Counted from the first letter of the stretch, positions 33,078 through 41,735 are shown. The stretch is DNA of 64,000 bases from Lacipirellula parvula (GCF_009177095.1 NZ_AP021861.1:2524501-2588500), one strand, 5' to 3'. Made by a program: numbers and translations. Notes: generated by a model not told the origin, from the sequence alone.

Positions 33078-33488
33078 ATGCCGCACGACGCCGAATCAGA
33101 CGATTCGCTCTACGACCAAGGCATTCGCTATTTCAACGATTGCGAATTCTTTGAGGCTCACGAAGTTTGGGAAGAACTGTGGACCGAATACCGCGGCCCG
33201 CTGCGGAAGTTCTATCAAGGGCTGATTCAAGCGGCGGTCGCGCTTCATCACTTCGGCAACGGTAACATCCGCGGCGCGAAGAAAGTCTACTTGTCGAGCC
33301 GCGGGTATCTGGAAACCTTCCAACCTGCCTGCCGTGGCATCGATCTCGAGGCGTTTCTCGGGCAAATGGACCAGTGCTTCGCGGCGGTGATGGCTGCGAC
33401 CGATGAGTTTCCGAAGCTAGAGATCGAACCTGATTTGATTCCTGAAATTCACCTCGACCCGGCGCTTGCCGCCGCGGGCGAGACCTAA
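33078..33488 (+). CDS. DUF309 domain protein
   Basis: 136 residues from ATG 33078 (MPHDAESDDSLYDQG). The frame is open 91 codons further upstream, but that stretch is repeat-like and Arg/Pro-rich. The core is YFNDCEFFEAHEVWEELWTEY then RKFYQGLIQAAVALHHFGNGN and GAKKVYLSSRGYL, the signature of DUF309 (PF03745): two antiparallel helix pairs with conserved His/Glu (EAHExWE) that could bind a metal. Biochemical role unknown. Divergent from nth. Confidence 0.9.
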   Translation: MPHDAESDDSLYDQGIRYFNDCEFFEAHEVWEELWTEYRGPLRKFYQGLIQAAVALHHFGNGNIRGAKKVYLSSRGYLETFQPACRGIDLEAFLGQMDQCFAAVMAATDEFPKLEIEPDLIPEIHLDPALAAAGET

Positions 33489-33509
33489 ACACTGTTGGCG
33501 ACGACATAA

Positions 33510-33587
33510 AAGCCACCGGCTCCGCCGGTGGACGAACTACCACCCAAGCTGTTTTTCACATCGTCCACCGGCAGAGCCGGTGGCTTT
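33510..33587. repeat. Twin-hairpin repeat, GCCACCGGC type
   Basis: The arms 33510-33536 and 33561-33587 are complementary. Each is a hairpin (CCACCGGC-TCCG-CCGGTGG and CCACCGGC-AGAG-CCGGTGG). The spacer is 24 bases. Follows the DUF309 stop. Confidence 0.9.
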
Positions 33588-33640
33588 CAATCGCGGCGAT
33601 GAGTGCCGCCTCCTCACGCCTCCCGCCCACCGCACACGCC

Positions 33641-34369
33641 ATGTCCATGCTGCCCTGGAACACCGACGACCTCACCTTTGACGAAACTCGATTCAAGGGA
33701 GTCGCCCGGCTGTTCCCGCTGCCCGACCTTGTGATGTTCCCGCACGTGATGCAGCCGCTCCACATTTTCGAGCCGCGGTATCGGGAGATGCTCAACGACG
33801 CCCTCGACAGCGACGGCCTCATTGCGATGAGCATCCTGGCGCCAGGCTGGGAAGCGAACTACGAGGGAAAGCCGCGGCTGCTGCCGCAGGTTTGCGTTGG
33901 CAAGGTGGTGACGCACCAGCGCCTGGAAGATGGCCGCTACAACATCATGTTGCTCGGGATGCGACGGGCGCGGTTGGTGAGCGAAGTCGCCACCGGCCGC
34001 TCGTTTCGGACGGCAGAGTTGGAACTACTTGATGAAACTTATCCCGGCGAGGGCGAGGCCGATCGGGCCGAATTGCAGGCGGTGCTCTGCCGGGAGTTCC
34101 AGCAGGCGCTGCCGTTACCTCCCGGGGCCAAGTCGCCCGGGCCGGTGCAAGACCTTCTCGCCGCGGAGTTGCCGCTGGCGGTGCTGACTGATTTGGCGAG
34201 CTTTGCCCTACCGCTCGATGCAGGGCTCAAGTGCCGGTTACTCGCCGAATGCAATGTTGATCGTCGGGCCGAGCTGCTGCTGGAAACGCTCGGCAAGCCG
34301 TGGAAGGGAATCCCCGCGACGCCCGCACCGGCAGCGGCCGGTTTTCCGCCCCGTTTCAGCCAGAACTGA
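33641..34369 (+). CDS. Lon N-terminal (substrate-binding) domain protein
   Basis: 242 residues from ATG 33641 (MSMLPWNTDDLTF). An ATG at 33599 would add 14 weak residues next to the repeat. The stretch LFPLPDLVMFPHVMQPLHIF followed by EPRYREML is the classic start of the Lon substrate-binding domain (PF02190). Then come IAMSILAPGWEANYEGKPRL, GKVVTHQRLEDGRYNIMLLGM and RARLV. No ATPase or protease domain follows: the C-terminal 90 residues are helical with VDRRAELLLETLGK. Such stand-alone LON proteins are of unknown role, possibly adaptors. It ends in an Ala/Pro-rich tail. Confidence 0.9.
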   Translation: MSMLPWNTDDLTFDETRFKGVARLFPLPDLVMFPHVMQPLHIFEPRYREMLNDALDSDGLIAMSILAPGWEANYEGKPRLLPQVCVGKVVTHQRLEDGRYNIMLLGMRRARLVSEVATGRSFRTAELELLDETYPGEGEADRAELQAVLCREFQQALPLPPGAKSPGPVQDLLAAELPLAVLTDLASFALPLDAGLKCRLLAECNVDRRAELLLETLGKPWKGIPATPAPAAAGFPPRFSQN

Positions 34370-34453
34370 GCCGGTTGACTCGCTGCGCCGCCGCAACGTA
34401 CGATCGGCTGTTTCTTTGATTTACGGACGGAGTCTCCCACTAAGCAGAGTCAC

Positions 34454-34545
34454 TGTGGGAGGCGTCTCCGACGCCGATTCCGCATTGCTGGGGTGACGAT
34501 GTCACGCCGGCGGACCGCCGTCGGGGTCGGAGACCCCTCCCACAC
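34454..34545. repeat. Twin-hairpin repeat, GTGGGAGGCGTC type
   Basis: TGTGGGAGGCGTCTCCGACG (34454 on) pairs imperfectly with GTCGGAGACCCCTCCCACA (to 34544). Each side is a small hairpin (GCGTC-TCC-GACGC and GGGTC-GGA-GACCC). A middle hairpin TGACGATGTCA lies between. Confidence 0.8.
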
Positions 34546-34589
34546 GCTCGGTCACTGGTACTTCTAAATTTATAGAGACGGCGGTATTG

Positions 34590-35246
34590 ATGAGCGCTTC
34601 GCAAGCGAACGGCGGCAAGTCTGTCGACCACGGCAGTCTGTCGGGAGAACTCGACGAACCAGGTGACAACGCGACCTCGCACGAGGTCGATCTGCCGCGC
34701 ATCGAGCGGGCGGTTCGCGAAATTCTGTTCGCCGTCGGCGAAGATCCCGATCGCGAGGGCTTGCGCGAAACCCCGGCCCGCGTGGCGCGGATGTATCGCG
34801 AGCTGTTCAGCGGGCTGCATACCGATCCGCGGATCCATTTGCAGAAGTTCTTCACCGAGAAGTACGACGAGATGGTCCTCGTGAAGGATATCTCATTCAA
34901 CAGCATGTGCGAGCATCACATGCTGCCGTTCATCGGCAAGGCCCACATCGGCTACGTCCCCAACGGCAAGGTCGTCGGACTGAGCAAGCTGGCCCGCGTC
35001 GTCGAAGAGATTTCGCACCGGCCGCAGGTGCAGGAGCGGATGACCGAGCAGATTGCCAACTTGCTCGTCGAAGAACTCGGCGTGAAAGGCGTCGCGGTCG
35101 TGATCGAGGCGGCCCACTCGTGCATGTCGATCCGCGGCGTGCGGAAGCCGGATAGCTTGTGCGTCACTTCGGCGATGAAGGGGCTGTTCCGCTCGAACCT
35201 GTCGAGCCGGTCGGAAGTGATGAATCTCATCTACGGCGGCAAGTAG
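34590..35246 (+). CDS. folE: GTP cyclohydrolase I
   Basis: 218 residues. After a polar tail of about 35 residues the family core starts: [36 protein letters not shown], then [20 protein letters not shown] with the zinc Cys and His, [20 protein letters not shown] and [14 protein letters not shown] with the second zinc Cys, ending SRSEVMNLI. It converts GTP to 7,8-dihydroneopterin triphosphate, the first step of folate and pterin synthesis. The gene starts at ATG 34590, three bases after a TTG. The membrane-protein gene follows after 36 bases. Confidence 0.95.
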   Translation: MSASQANGGKSVDHGSLSGELDEPGDNATSHEVDLPRIERAVREILFAVGEDPDREGLRETPARVARMYRELFSGLHTDPRIHLQKFFTEKYDEMVLVKDISFNSMCEHHMLPFIGKAHIGYVPNGKVVGLSKLARVVEEISHRPQVQERMTEQIANLLVEELGVKGVAVVIEAAHSCMSIRGVRKPDSLCVTSAMKGLFRSNLSSRSEVMNLIYGGK

Positions 35247-35282
35247 GCTGAGCAAGCCGAACGCCTAGCCCGCGGGGAACGC

Positions 35283-36059
35283 ATGGCGCTGCTGACGGAA
35301 TTTCTGCTGCGGCTGTCGTTTGGCCTCGCGGCGGGAATGACGATCGCTTCGCCGCGATTGGTGACGAGCGGGTACTTTCGCAACCATCTCTACGTGACGC
35401 TCGGACTCTCAGCGCTTGCGGCGCTGCTGAGTCGCGTGGCGGCGCCGGCGGCGTTCGGTTGGGCGATTTGTTCGGCCGTGCTGAGTTACGTTGGCGCCGT
35501 TTGCTGGCTCTATGAGAAGCCGCGGGCTGGCGTGGCGCTGCTGTATGGCGTGGCGATCGTCGGCGCCGTGGGATCGCTGGCCGCGATGAGCGGCGTCGAC
35601 AGCCTTCACGTCACGGGAGCAGCAGCGGAAGCGTCGGGCGTGCTGGAGTGGCTGCGGTTCCTGCAGCCGATCACCTCGGGCTTGCTGCTCGGCACGACGA
35701 CCGCGGCGATGTTGCTTGGGCACTGGTACCTAAACGCCCCCGGCATGCAATTGGCGCCGCTGCGTGAACTGCTGCTCGCAATGGCGGCGGCGGTTGCGCT
35801 ACAGACGCTCCTCTGCGGCGCTGGGCTCGTTGGCGAGGCGTCGTCGCAAGCGCTCAGCACGCAAGATTGGCTCTTCCTGCTGCTGCGGTGGTCATTCGGA
35901 TTGATCGGCGTGATCGTGCTCATTTACCTGACCTGGAAAACGCTCGAAATCCCCAACACGCAGAGCGCCACGGGTATTCTGTACGTCGCCGTAATCGGGA
36001 CGTTTGTCGGCGAAACGATGTCGTTGCTACTGTCTGCCGAGTCGGTTTACCCCGTATAA
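35283..36059 (+). CDS. Polytopic membrane protein, function unknown
   Basis: 258 residues with about eight hydrophobic helices and short loops (LLRLSFGLAAGMTIASPRLV, HLYVTLGLSALAALLSRVA, LLYGVAIVGAVGSLAAM, LLLAMAAAVALQTLLCGAGL, WSFGLIGVIVLIYLTWKTL). The first helix followed by RLVTSGYFRNH and the last with FVGETMSLLLS are the only distinctive parts. No recognised transporter motif. A GGGG box lies seven bases before the ATG. The stop overlaps, out of frame, an ATG that could begin the next gene, so coexpression is likely. Confidence 0.8.
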   Translation: MALLTEFLLRLSFGLAAGMTIASPRLVTSGYFRNHLYVTLGLSALAALLSRVAAPAAFGWAICSAVLSYVGAVCWLYEKPRAGVALLYGVAIVGAVGSLAAMSGVDSLHVTGAAAEASGVLEWLRFLQPITSGLLLGTTTAAMLLGHWYLNAPGMQLAPLRELLLAMAAAVALQTLLCGAGLVGEASSQALSTQDWLFLLLRWSFGLIGVIVLIYLTWKTLEIPNTQSATGILYVAVIGTFVGETMSLLLSAESVYPV

Positions 36060-36115
36060 TGGCAGTTTGCCTTGGCCACGAGGGCGAGGCGTCCCGTTCC
36101 CCCCCGCGGTCAGCG

Positions 36116-36592
36116 ATGCACGTCACCTACGCCTGCAGCTCTTGCGACAGCGCCGTTCGTCACGAGTTCGACGAACGGACGACGGCGCTCGCGTGCCCGG
36201 CGTGCCGGCACGAGGTGGCGCTGCCGGAGGGGGCCGTGAGCGGCGAGCGGGTACGGCGGTGCCTTGTTTGCCCGAGCCACGACCTGTACATGCGGAAAGA
36301 CTTTCCGCAGCGATTGGGCGTGCTGCTCGTAGCGATCGGCGTCGTCGGCAGCTCGATCGCCTGGGCCAACGCGAACCTCGCGTGGACGTTCGGGATTTTG
36401 TTCGCCACGGCGCTGGCCGACCTGCTGCTATTCATGTTCGTCGGCAACGCGCTCATGTGTTACCGCTGCGGCGCCCAATACCGCGGCGTGGCGGAGATGG
36501 AAACGCACGGCCACTTTAATTTGGAAACGCACGAGAAGTATCGGCAGATCGCGACGCGGACGAAGGAGCTTGCAACGTCGCCCCCTTCTTGA
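36116..36592 (+). CDS. Zinc-ribbon membrane protein, function unknown
   Basis: 158 residues from ATG 36116 (MHVTYACSSCDSAVRHEF). An ATG at 36059 would add 19 residues. Two CxxC knuckles (CSSC, CPAC) form an N-terminal zinc ribbon (7-35). A third Cys pair (RRCLVCPSHDLYMRKDFP) comes next, and two membrane helices (LGVLLVAIGVVGSSIAWA, FGILFATALADLLLFMFV) follow. A final CYRCGAQYRGV sits before a charged tail with HEKYRQIATRTKEL. A widespread planctomycete-type small protein, perhaps a membrane zinc sensor, but this is inference. Confidence 0.75.
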   Translation: MHVTYACSSCDSAVRHEFDERTTALACPACRHEVALPEGAVSGERVRRCLVCPSHDLYMRKDFPQRLGVLLVAIGVVGSSIAWANANLAWTFGILFATALADLLLFMFVGNALMCYRCGAQYRGVAEMETHGHFNLETHEKYRQIATRTKELATSPPS

Positions 36593-36609
36593 ATTCAAAA
36601 AAGTATTGC

Positions 36610-36704
36610 ACCACGACGACACAACGAGCACGACGGAATTTTAGATTGCAGCTCGCCTGAATGGGTTACTTGGTTTTTCGTCGTGTCCGCTGTGCCGTCG
36701 TGGT
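36610..36704. repeat. Palindrome, CCACGACGACAC type
   Basis: ACCACGACGACACAACGAGC (36610 on) pairs with GCTGTGCCGTCGTGGT (to 36704), and inner CACGACG pairs with CGTCGTG. Loop of about 43 bases. Between two co-directional genes. Confidence 0.85.
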
Positions 36705-36749
36705 TATTCTTCGTGATTAAAAGTCATCCGCACGCCTCGCAATCGCCCT

Positions 36750-39700
36750 ATGGACGCTGAACAGCTTCGCATCCGTGACGACCTGCGGGGGCAACTCGAC
36801 GGCGACGTCCATTGCGACGACTTGTTCGTGCAGATGTACGCCAGCGATGCGAGCATCTTCGAAGTGCCGCCATTGGGGGTGGCGTTGCCGCGGCATCGGG
36901 ACGATGTCGTGGCGATCGTCCGGTATGCGGCGGAACGGGGTATTCCGCTCTTTCCCCGCGGAGCCGGGACGGGGTTGGCGGGCGATTCGCTCGGGCGCGG
37001 CATCGTCGTCGATTTTTCGAAGCACATGCGGCGGATCGTTTCGGTAGGCGAAGATCACGTCGTCGTGCAGCCGGGGGTGGTGCTGGCGCAGCTGAATGAT
37101 CGGCTGGCCCGCAGCGGCCGGATGTTCGGGCCCGATCCGGCCAACGTCGAAGTGACGACAATGGGAAGCGTCGTGGCCCTCGACGCGTCGGGAAGCCGCT
37201 GGCCGGCGTATGGTTCGACGCGGCGGCATGTGCGCGAGCTAGAGGTTGTGCTCGCCGACGGGCAGGTGACGAGATTGTCGCAACATGTTCCCGACGTCGA
37301 CGCCGAGCGTCGCGATGACCCGGCCGGAACGCTGGCGGCGGGAGTCGCCGACATCATCGCTCGGCATCAACATGCGATTGACGAGCGACGGACGCGCAGC
37401 CTCGTTGATCGGAGCGGCTATCGGCTGCACGACTTGTGGAAGTCGAATGACGCCGATGAGCGGGGCACGATCGACCTGGCACGGTTGCTCGTCGGCAGCG
37501 AGGGAACGCTCGCGATCGTCACCGAAGCAACGCTCGCGACAGTGGCGCTTCCGGAGCACACCGGCAGCATGCTGCTGTTTTTCACGTCGCTCTCCGGTGC
37601 GGCGCAGGCGGCCGCAGAACTCTCGATGCACACGTTGCGGGCATGCGATCTGATGGATCGCCGCCATCTCAGCCTCGCCCGCGAAACGAACCCGCGGTAC
37701 GAGTTCTTGATTCCCGCCGAGGCCGAGGCGGTGCTGCTCGTTGAATGCGGCGGCGAATCTGAGGAAGAGGTGCTTCAGGCGCTGCGCGAGATCGAGCACC
37801 TGCTGGTCGATCAGCGGCGGATGGCGTCGAGCTCGCAACTCGCGCTCGATCCGTTTGACAGCGACGTCCTGTGGCAACTCGCGCGGCGGTATGTACCAAC
37901 TTTGTACCGCCTGCGCGGTTCGTCGCGGCCGGTGCCGTTTGTGGAAGACATCGCCGTGCCGCCGCAGGCGCTGCCGAACTTCTTGCAGAAGTCGCTCGAG
38001 ACGTTGCGGCGGCATCAGGTGACGGCGTCGATCTTTGGACACGCGGCGCATGGGCAGCTCCACATTCGGCCGTTTATCGATCTCACCGACCCCGAGGAAG
38101 TGCCGAAGCTTCGCGAGCTGGCGGAAGAACTGTACGGCTACACGTGGGAAGTGGGCGGCACGATTAGCGGCGAGCATGCCGAAGGATATAGCCGGACGCC
38201 GTACGCTGCGGGACAGCACGGGCCGTTGATGGCGGCGTTCCGCGAGGTGAAGTCGCTGTTCGACCCGCGCGGGATTCTCAACCCGGGCAAAAAGATTCCG
38301 GCCGATTCGGTGCCACTCGAAACGCCACTGCGGCGCGTGACGTTCCCGCTGCTGGATCGTTTGGAAGTTGATGACGCGCCGCCGCAGTCGAGTTCGCTTA
38401 AGCGCCCGCCGTCGAGTTTGATTCAGCTGCAACTCGACTGGCGTCCCGACGAAATGACGTACGCGGCGCGGATGTGCAACGGCTGCGGCGCTTGCCGCAC
38501 GCAGGAAGCCGAGTCGCGGATGTGCCCGACGTTTCGCCCCGCGCCGCGCGAGGAAGCGTCGCCGCGGGCCAAGGCGAATCTGGCGCGGGCGATTCTCACC
38601 GGCGCGCTGCCGGCGGGGGCGGTGCTTGAGGAAGCGGTGAAAGAGGTATGCGACCTCTGCATCCACTGCCACATGTGTCGGCTCGAGTGCCCGGCCAACG
38701 TCGATGTGCCGAAGCTGATGGCCGAGGCGAAGGGTTCGTACGTCGCCGTCAACGGGCTGCGGCTGCACGATTGGTTCATCACGAACATCGACGTGCTGTG
38801 CGGCTACGCGTCGCGCTTCCCCAACATTGCGAACTGGGCGATTCGCAGCCGCTGGGCGCGGTGGGTGATCGAGCGGACGCTGGGCATCGCTCAGGGACGG
38901 AAGTTGCCGCGGTTCACGCGCGGGCCGTTCCTCGAATCGTCGACGCAAGCGCGACTGGCCAAACCGAATCGCGACCCGGGCGAGAAGGTGTTGCTGTTCG
39001 TCGATACGTTCGCCAACTTCTGCGATTCGCAGTTGGCGAAGGCCTTTGTCGCCGTGCTTGAGCACAACGACGTGTCGGTTTATATTCCCGATCGCCAGTA
39101 CGAGGCGGGGATGCCGATGATCTCGCAGGGAGCGCTCGGCCCCGCGCGGTTGCTTGCTGAACGCAACGTGGCGATGCTCAGCGAAGCGGTGCGGCAGGGC
39201 TACACGATCGTTTCAACAGAGCCGTCGGCGATTCTTGCGCTGCAGCGCGAGTATGCTCACTTGCTCGGCGACGATTCCGATGTGCGGCTGGTGGCGGAAA
39301 ACTCGATGGAGGCGACGCAGTATTTGTGGCGACTCCATCAGAAGGGGCGGTTGCGGCTTGATTTTCAACCGCTGGAGATGACCGTCGGCTATCACACGCC
39401 GTGCCATGTGAAGGCGCTCGAAGTCGGCGTGCCGAGCGTCAACTTGATGGGGCTGATTCCGAAGCTCGACTTGCGGCTGATCGAAAAAGGTTGCAGCGGC
39501 GCGGCGGGACTCTTTGGGTTTCAAAAGAAAAACTACCGGACAAGTCTGCGGATTGGCTTGCCGCTGATCACCGAGCTTCGCAAGGGTGGCTACCGGCTGG
39601 GCGTCACCGAATGCAGCACGTGTCGGATTCAGATGGAGCAGGGGGCGTCGATGGCGACGCTCCATCCAGTAAAGCTTGTCGCGCTCGCCTACGGGCTGAT

Positions 39701-39755
39701 GCCCGAGCTGCGGCAGTTGATTGATAGTCCCGCGCAGGAGCTGGTAGTAAGATGA
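36750..39755 (+). CDS. FAD-linked oxidase / Fe-S / CCG-domain oxidoreductase (D-lactate or glycolate dehydrogenase type)
   Basis: 1001 residues in three parts. First an FAD-binding type 4 domain: IPLFPRGAGTGLAGDSLG near residue 65 and LVGSEGTLAIVTEATL near 248, with the C-terminal cap HAAHGQLHIRPF near 435 and GEHAEG near 474. Second, two [4Fe-4S] ferredoxin clusters: MCNGCGACRTQE and CDLCIHCHMCRLECP near 575 and 635. Third, a CCG-type heterodisulfide-reductase-like domain: TPCHVKA near 890 and GVTECSTCRIQ near 950. This is the fused form of GlcD plus GlcF-like subunits and oxidises a 2-hydroxy acid with electrons passed to the respiratory chain. Substrate not fixed. The stop overlaps moaD by four bases, a curious coupling. 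Confidence 0.9.
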   Translation: MDAEQLRIRDDLRGQLDGDVHCDDLFVQMYASDASIFEVPPLGVALPRHRDDVVAIVRYAAERGIPLFPRGAGTGLAGDSLGRGIVVDFSKHMRRIVSVGEDHVVVQPGVVLAQLNDRLARSGRMFGPDPANVEVTTMGSVVALDASGSRWPAYGSTRRHVRELEVVLADGQVTRLSQHVPDVDAERRDDPAGTLAAGVADIIARHQHAIDERRTRSLVDRSGYRLHDLWKSNDADERGTIDLARLLVGSEGTLAIVTEATLATVALPEHTGSMLLFFTSLSGAAQAAAELSMHTLRACDLMDRRHLSLARETNPRYEFLIPAEAEAVLLVECGGESEEEVLQALREIEHLLVDQRRMASSSQLALDPFDSDVLWQLARRYVPTLYRLRGSSRPVPFVEDIAVPPQALPNFLQKSLETLRRHQVTASIFGHAAHGQLHIRPFIDLTDPEEVPKLRELAEELYGYTWEVGGTISGEHAEGYSRTPYAAGQHGPLMAAFREVKSLFDPRGILNPGKKIPADSVPLETPLRRVTFPLLDRLEVDDAPPQSSSLKRPPSSLIQLQLDWRPDEMTYAARMCNGCGACRTQEAESRMCPTFRPAPREEASPRAKANLARAILTGALPAGAVLEEAVKEVCDLCIHCHMCRLECPANVDVPKLMAEAKGSYVAVNGLRLHDWFITNIDVLCGYASRFPNIANWAIRSRWARWVIERTLGIAQGRKLPRFTRGPFLESSTQARLAKPNRDPGEKVLLFVDTFANFCDSQLAKAFVAVLEHNDVSVYIPDRQYEAGMPMISQGALGPARLLAERNVAMLSEAVRQGYTIVSTEPSAILALQREYAHLLGDDSDVRLVAENSMEATQYLWRLHQKGRLRLDFQPLEMTVGYHTPCHVKALEVGVPSVNLMGLIPKLDLRLIEKGCSGAAGLFGFQKKNYRTSLRIGLPLITELRKGGYRLGVTECSTCRIQMEQGASMATLHPVKLVALAYGLMPELRQLIDSPAQELVVR

Positions 39756-39997
39756 GGCTGACGGTGAAATTGTTCGCCGCGGCCCGGGAATTAGCGGGTT
39801 GCGGCGAGTTGCCGATTGAGTTGCCCGTTGAGGCGGACGTGGCGGCGCTGCGGACGGCGTTGTGCGCGACAGCGCCGGCGCTTGCGGAATTGGCGCGGCG
39901 GTCGCTCATCGCGATCAATGAGGAGTATGCAGCGGATGCGACGCGGTTACAGGATGGCGATGTGGCGGCGCTGATTCCACCGGTGAGCGGCGGCTAA
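39752..39997 (+). CDS. moaD: Molybdopterin synthase sulfur carrier subunit
   Basis: 81 residues with the ubiquitin-like pattern: MRLTVKLFAAARELAGCGEL at the start, LARRSLIAINEEYA in the middle and the required C-terminal Gly-Gly (IPPVSGG). The Gly-Gly end is thiocarboxylated and delivers sulfur to cyclic pyranopterin in the MoaE dimer. The ATG overlaps the previous stop. moaE and moaA follow in the same direction, with a palindrome (40008-40029) in the gap to moaE. Confidence 0.95.
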   Translation: MRLTVKLFAAARELAGCGELPIELPVEADVAALRTALCATAPALAELARRSLIAINEEYAADATRLQDGDVAALIPPVSGG

Positions 39998-40007
39998 AAA
40001 GAAATAA

Positions 40008-40029
40008 CCTGGGGCAAGCTTGCCCCAGG
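40008..40029. repeat. Perfect 22-base palindrome between moaD and moaE
   Basis: CCTGGGGCAAG at 40008-40018 followed directly by its complement CTTGCCCCAGG at 40019-40029. It forms an 11-bp stem with little loop and has no T tract after it. Confidence 0.9.
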
Positions 40030-40075
40030 CTAGCGGCGCGAGTTGATGCGGCGATAGCTAGGGTTTGAGCTTGGC

Positions 40076-40501
40076 ATGATTCAACTGACCGACAACCCGA
40101 TCGATGCGACCGCGCTCTTGCAATCGGTCCAACAGCCGGAGGCAGGCGCCGTGGTGCTGTTCCTCGGGATCACGCGGCAGTTTACCAAGGGGCGCGAGAC
40201 GGCGACGCTCAGCTACGAAGCCTACCGCGAGATGGCGGCGAAGGAACTAGAGCGACTCGAGCAGCAAGCACGCGAACGGTGGCCGCTGGTGGATTGCAGC
40301 ATCGTGCACCGCTTGGGCGAGGTGCCGCTGGCCGAGGCGAGCGTGGCGATCGCGGTGAGCAGTGCGCATCGCGGCGATGCGTTCGATGCGGGGCGGTGGT
40401 TGATCGATACGCTCAAGGAAAGCGTACCGATTTGGAAGCAAGAGCATTGGGCCGATGGCGGCGCCGAGTGGGTTCATCCAGCGACCAACGTAAACGGATA
40501 A
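40076..40501 (+). CDS. moaE: Molybdopterin synthase catalytic subunit
   Basis: 141 residues. GAVVLFLGITRQFTKGRET near residue 24 (family: GAxxxFxGxxRxxxxG), LSYEAYREMAAKEL near 44, VHRLGEVPLAEASVAIAVSSAHR near 80 (HRxGxxxxGExxVxVxxxxxHR) and the active-site lysines in LKESVPIWKQEHW near 115. It forms the heterotetramer with MoaD and makes molybdopterin. In a moaD-moaE-moaA run. The xanthine dehydrogenase genes about 8 kb further along would use the cofactor. Confidence 0.95.
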   Translation: MIQLTDNPIDATALLQSVQQPEAGAVVLFLGITRQFTKGRETATLSYEAYREMAAKELERLEQQARERWPLVDCSIVHRLGEVPLAEASVAIAVSSAHRGDAFDAGRWLIDTLKESVPIWKQEHWADGGAEWVHPATNVNG

Positions 40502-40516
40502 GTTTGGCGATAGGCG

Positions 40517-41557
40517 ATGTCGACGGCGATCGAACATGCAGCGAACGAGGATGCGACGGCGGGAAAACTTCCGCCGCTCGTCGATGCGTTCGGCCGTCGG
40601 CATACAAGTCTCCGCATCAGCGTTACCGATCGCTGCAACATCCGCTGCTTTTACTGCATGCCTGCCGAGGGCGTCGTCTTCCGGCCGCGGGCGGAACTGT
40701 TGACGTTCGAGGAGATCGAGCGATTCGTGCGATCGCTCGTGCCGTTGGGCCTCGACAAGCTGCGACTTACCGGCGGAGAGCCGCTGTTGCGGGCCGACTT
40801 GCCCGAACTCGTCCGCATGCTGGCGGCAATCCCGGGCATCCGCGACTTGGCGCTGACGACGAACGGCATGTTGCTCGACCAGCAAGCTGCAGCGCTCCAG
40901 TCAGCAGGCCTGCGACGCATCAACATCAGCCTCGACACGCTCAGCGAAGCGACGTTCGAGCGGATCACGCGGCGGCAGGGGCTTGATCGCGTGCTCGCCG
41001 GTATCGCCGCGGCACAGGAGGCGGGGTTCGACGAAATCCGTCTCAATGCGATTGCGATTCGTGATCTCACCGAGAGTGAAATTGTTCCACTCGTCGAGTT
41101 TGCCCGCGAGCGCCAATTGGAACTCCGGTTCATCGAGTTCATGCCGCTCGATGCCGAGCATCATTGGTCGAGCGACCAGCTATTGACGGGCGCTGAGATT
41201 CGCCGCATCGTCGAAGAACGTTGTGGCCCGCTGCAAGTCGCGCCGCGCGACAATGCGAGTCAGCCGGCGGTCGACTTCTGCTTTGCGGATGGCGGCAAAA
41301 TTGGTTTTATCAACCCGGTAAGCGAGCCGTTCTGCGGCGATTGCAATCGGCTCCGCTTGACGGCGGAGGGGCAAGTGCGAAACTGCCTATTCTCAACAGT
41401 TGAATGGGACGCCCGCCGCGTCCTCCGTAACGGCGGGAGCGACGACGACCTGCGGACGCTGGTTCGCGAGTCGGTCGCCGCGAAAGCCGCCGCCCACGGC
41501 GTCGGCCGGAGCGATTTTCATCAGCCCGAGCGGGCGATGTACCAAATCGGCGGATGA
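40517..41557 (+). CDS. moaA: GTP 3',8-cyclase (molybdenum cofactor biosynthesis protein A)
   Basis: 346 residues. Radical SAM cluster C-x3-C-x2-C in TDRCNIRCFYCMP near residue 38, LRLTGGEPLLR near 80 and TTNGMLL near 113. A second C-terminal [4Fe-4S] site has cysteines in EPFCGDCNRLRLT near 272 and VRNCLFS near 292. It ends with the conserved Gly-Gly tail (YQIGG). It converts GTP to 3',8-cyclo-7,8-dihydro-GTP, the first pterin step of the cofactor. Starts 15 bases after moaE. MoaC is not in the window. Confidence 0.96.
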   Translation: MSTAIEHAANEDATAGKLPPLVDAFGRRHTSLRISVTDRCNIRCFYCMPAEGVVFRPRAELLTFEEIERFVRSLVPLGLDKLRLTGGEPLLRADLPELVRMLAAIPGIRDLALTTNGMLLDQQAAALQSAGLRRINISLDTLSEATFERITRRQGLDRVLAGIAAAQEAGFDEIRLNAIAIRDLTESEIVPLVEFARERQLELRFIEFMPLDAEHHWSSDQLLTGAEIRRIVEERCGPLQVAPRDNASQPAVDFCFADGGKIGFINPVSEPFCGDCNRLRLTAEGQVRNCLFSTVEWDARRVLRNGGSDDDLRTLVRESVAAKAAAHGVGRSDFHQPERAMYQIGG

Positions 41558-41569
41558 ATCAGTTGATAT

Positions 41570-41735
41570 TTACCACGACGAACACGACGAACACGACGAG
41601 AAGAAAAGAAGAGTTGGAACCGCCGATGAACGCGGATAAGCGTAGATTGAGCAATCAATAATTTGATCTGTGTTAATCTGCGTCCATCGGCGGTTCCAAA
41701 GTATTTCGTCGTGTCCGTCGTGACGTCGTGGTGAA
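41570..41735. repeat. Nested palindrome, CCACGACG outer and GGAACCGCCGATG inner arms
   Basis: Outer: TTACCACGACGAACACGACG (41570 on) with CGTCGTGACGTCGTGGTGAA (to 41735). Inner: GGAACCGCCGATGAACGCGG (41616 on) with CTGCGTCCATCGGCGGTTCC (to 41698). Same nested design as 28148-28320 with a different inner arm. Confidence 0.85.

Noticed and set aside
37239-39065. 608-codon minus-strand open frame opposite the FAD/Fe-S oxidoreductase
   Set aside because: Arg/Gln/His-rich nonsense composition. The plus strand encodes recognisable FAD and [4Fe-4S] motifs through the whole stretch.
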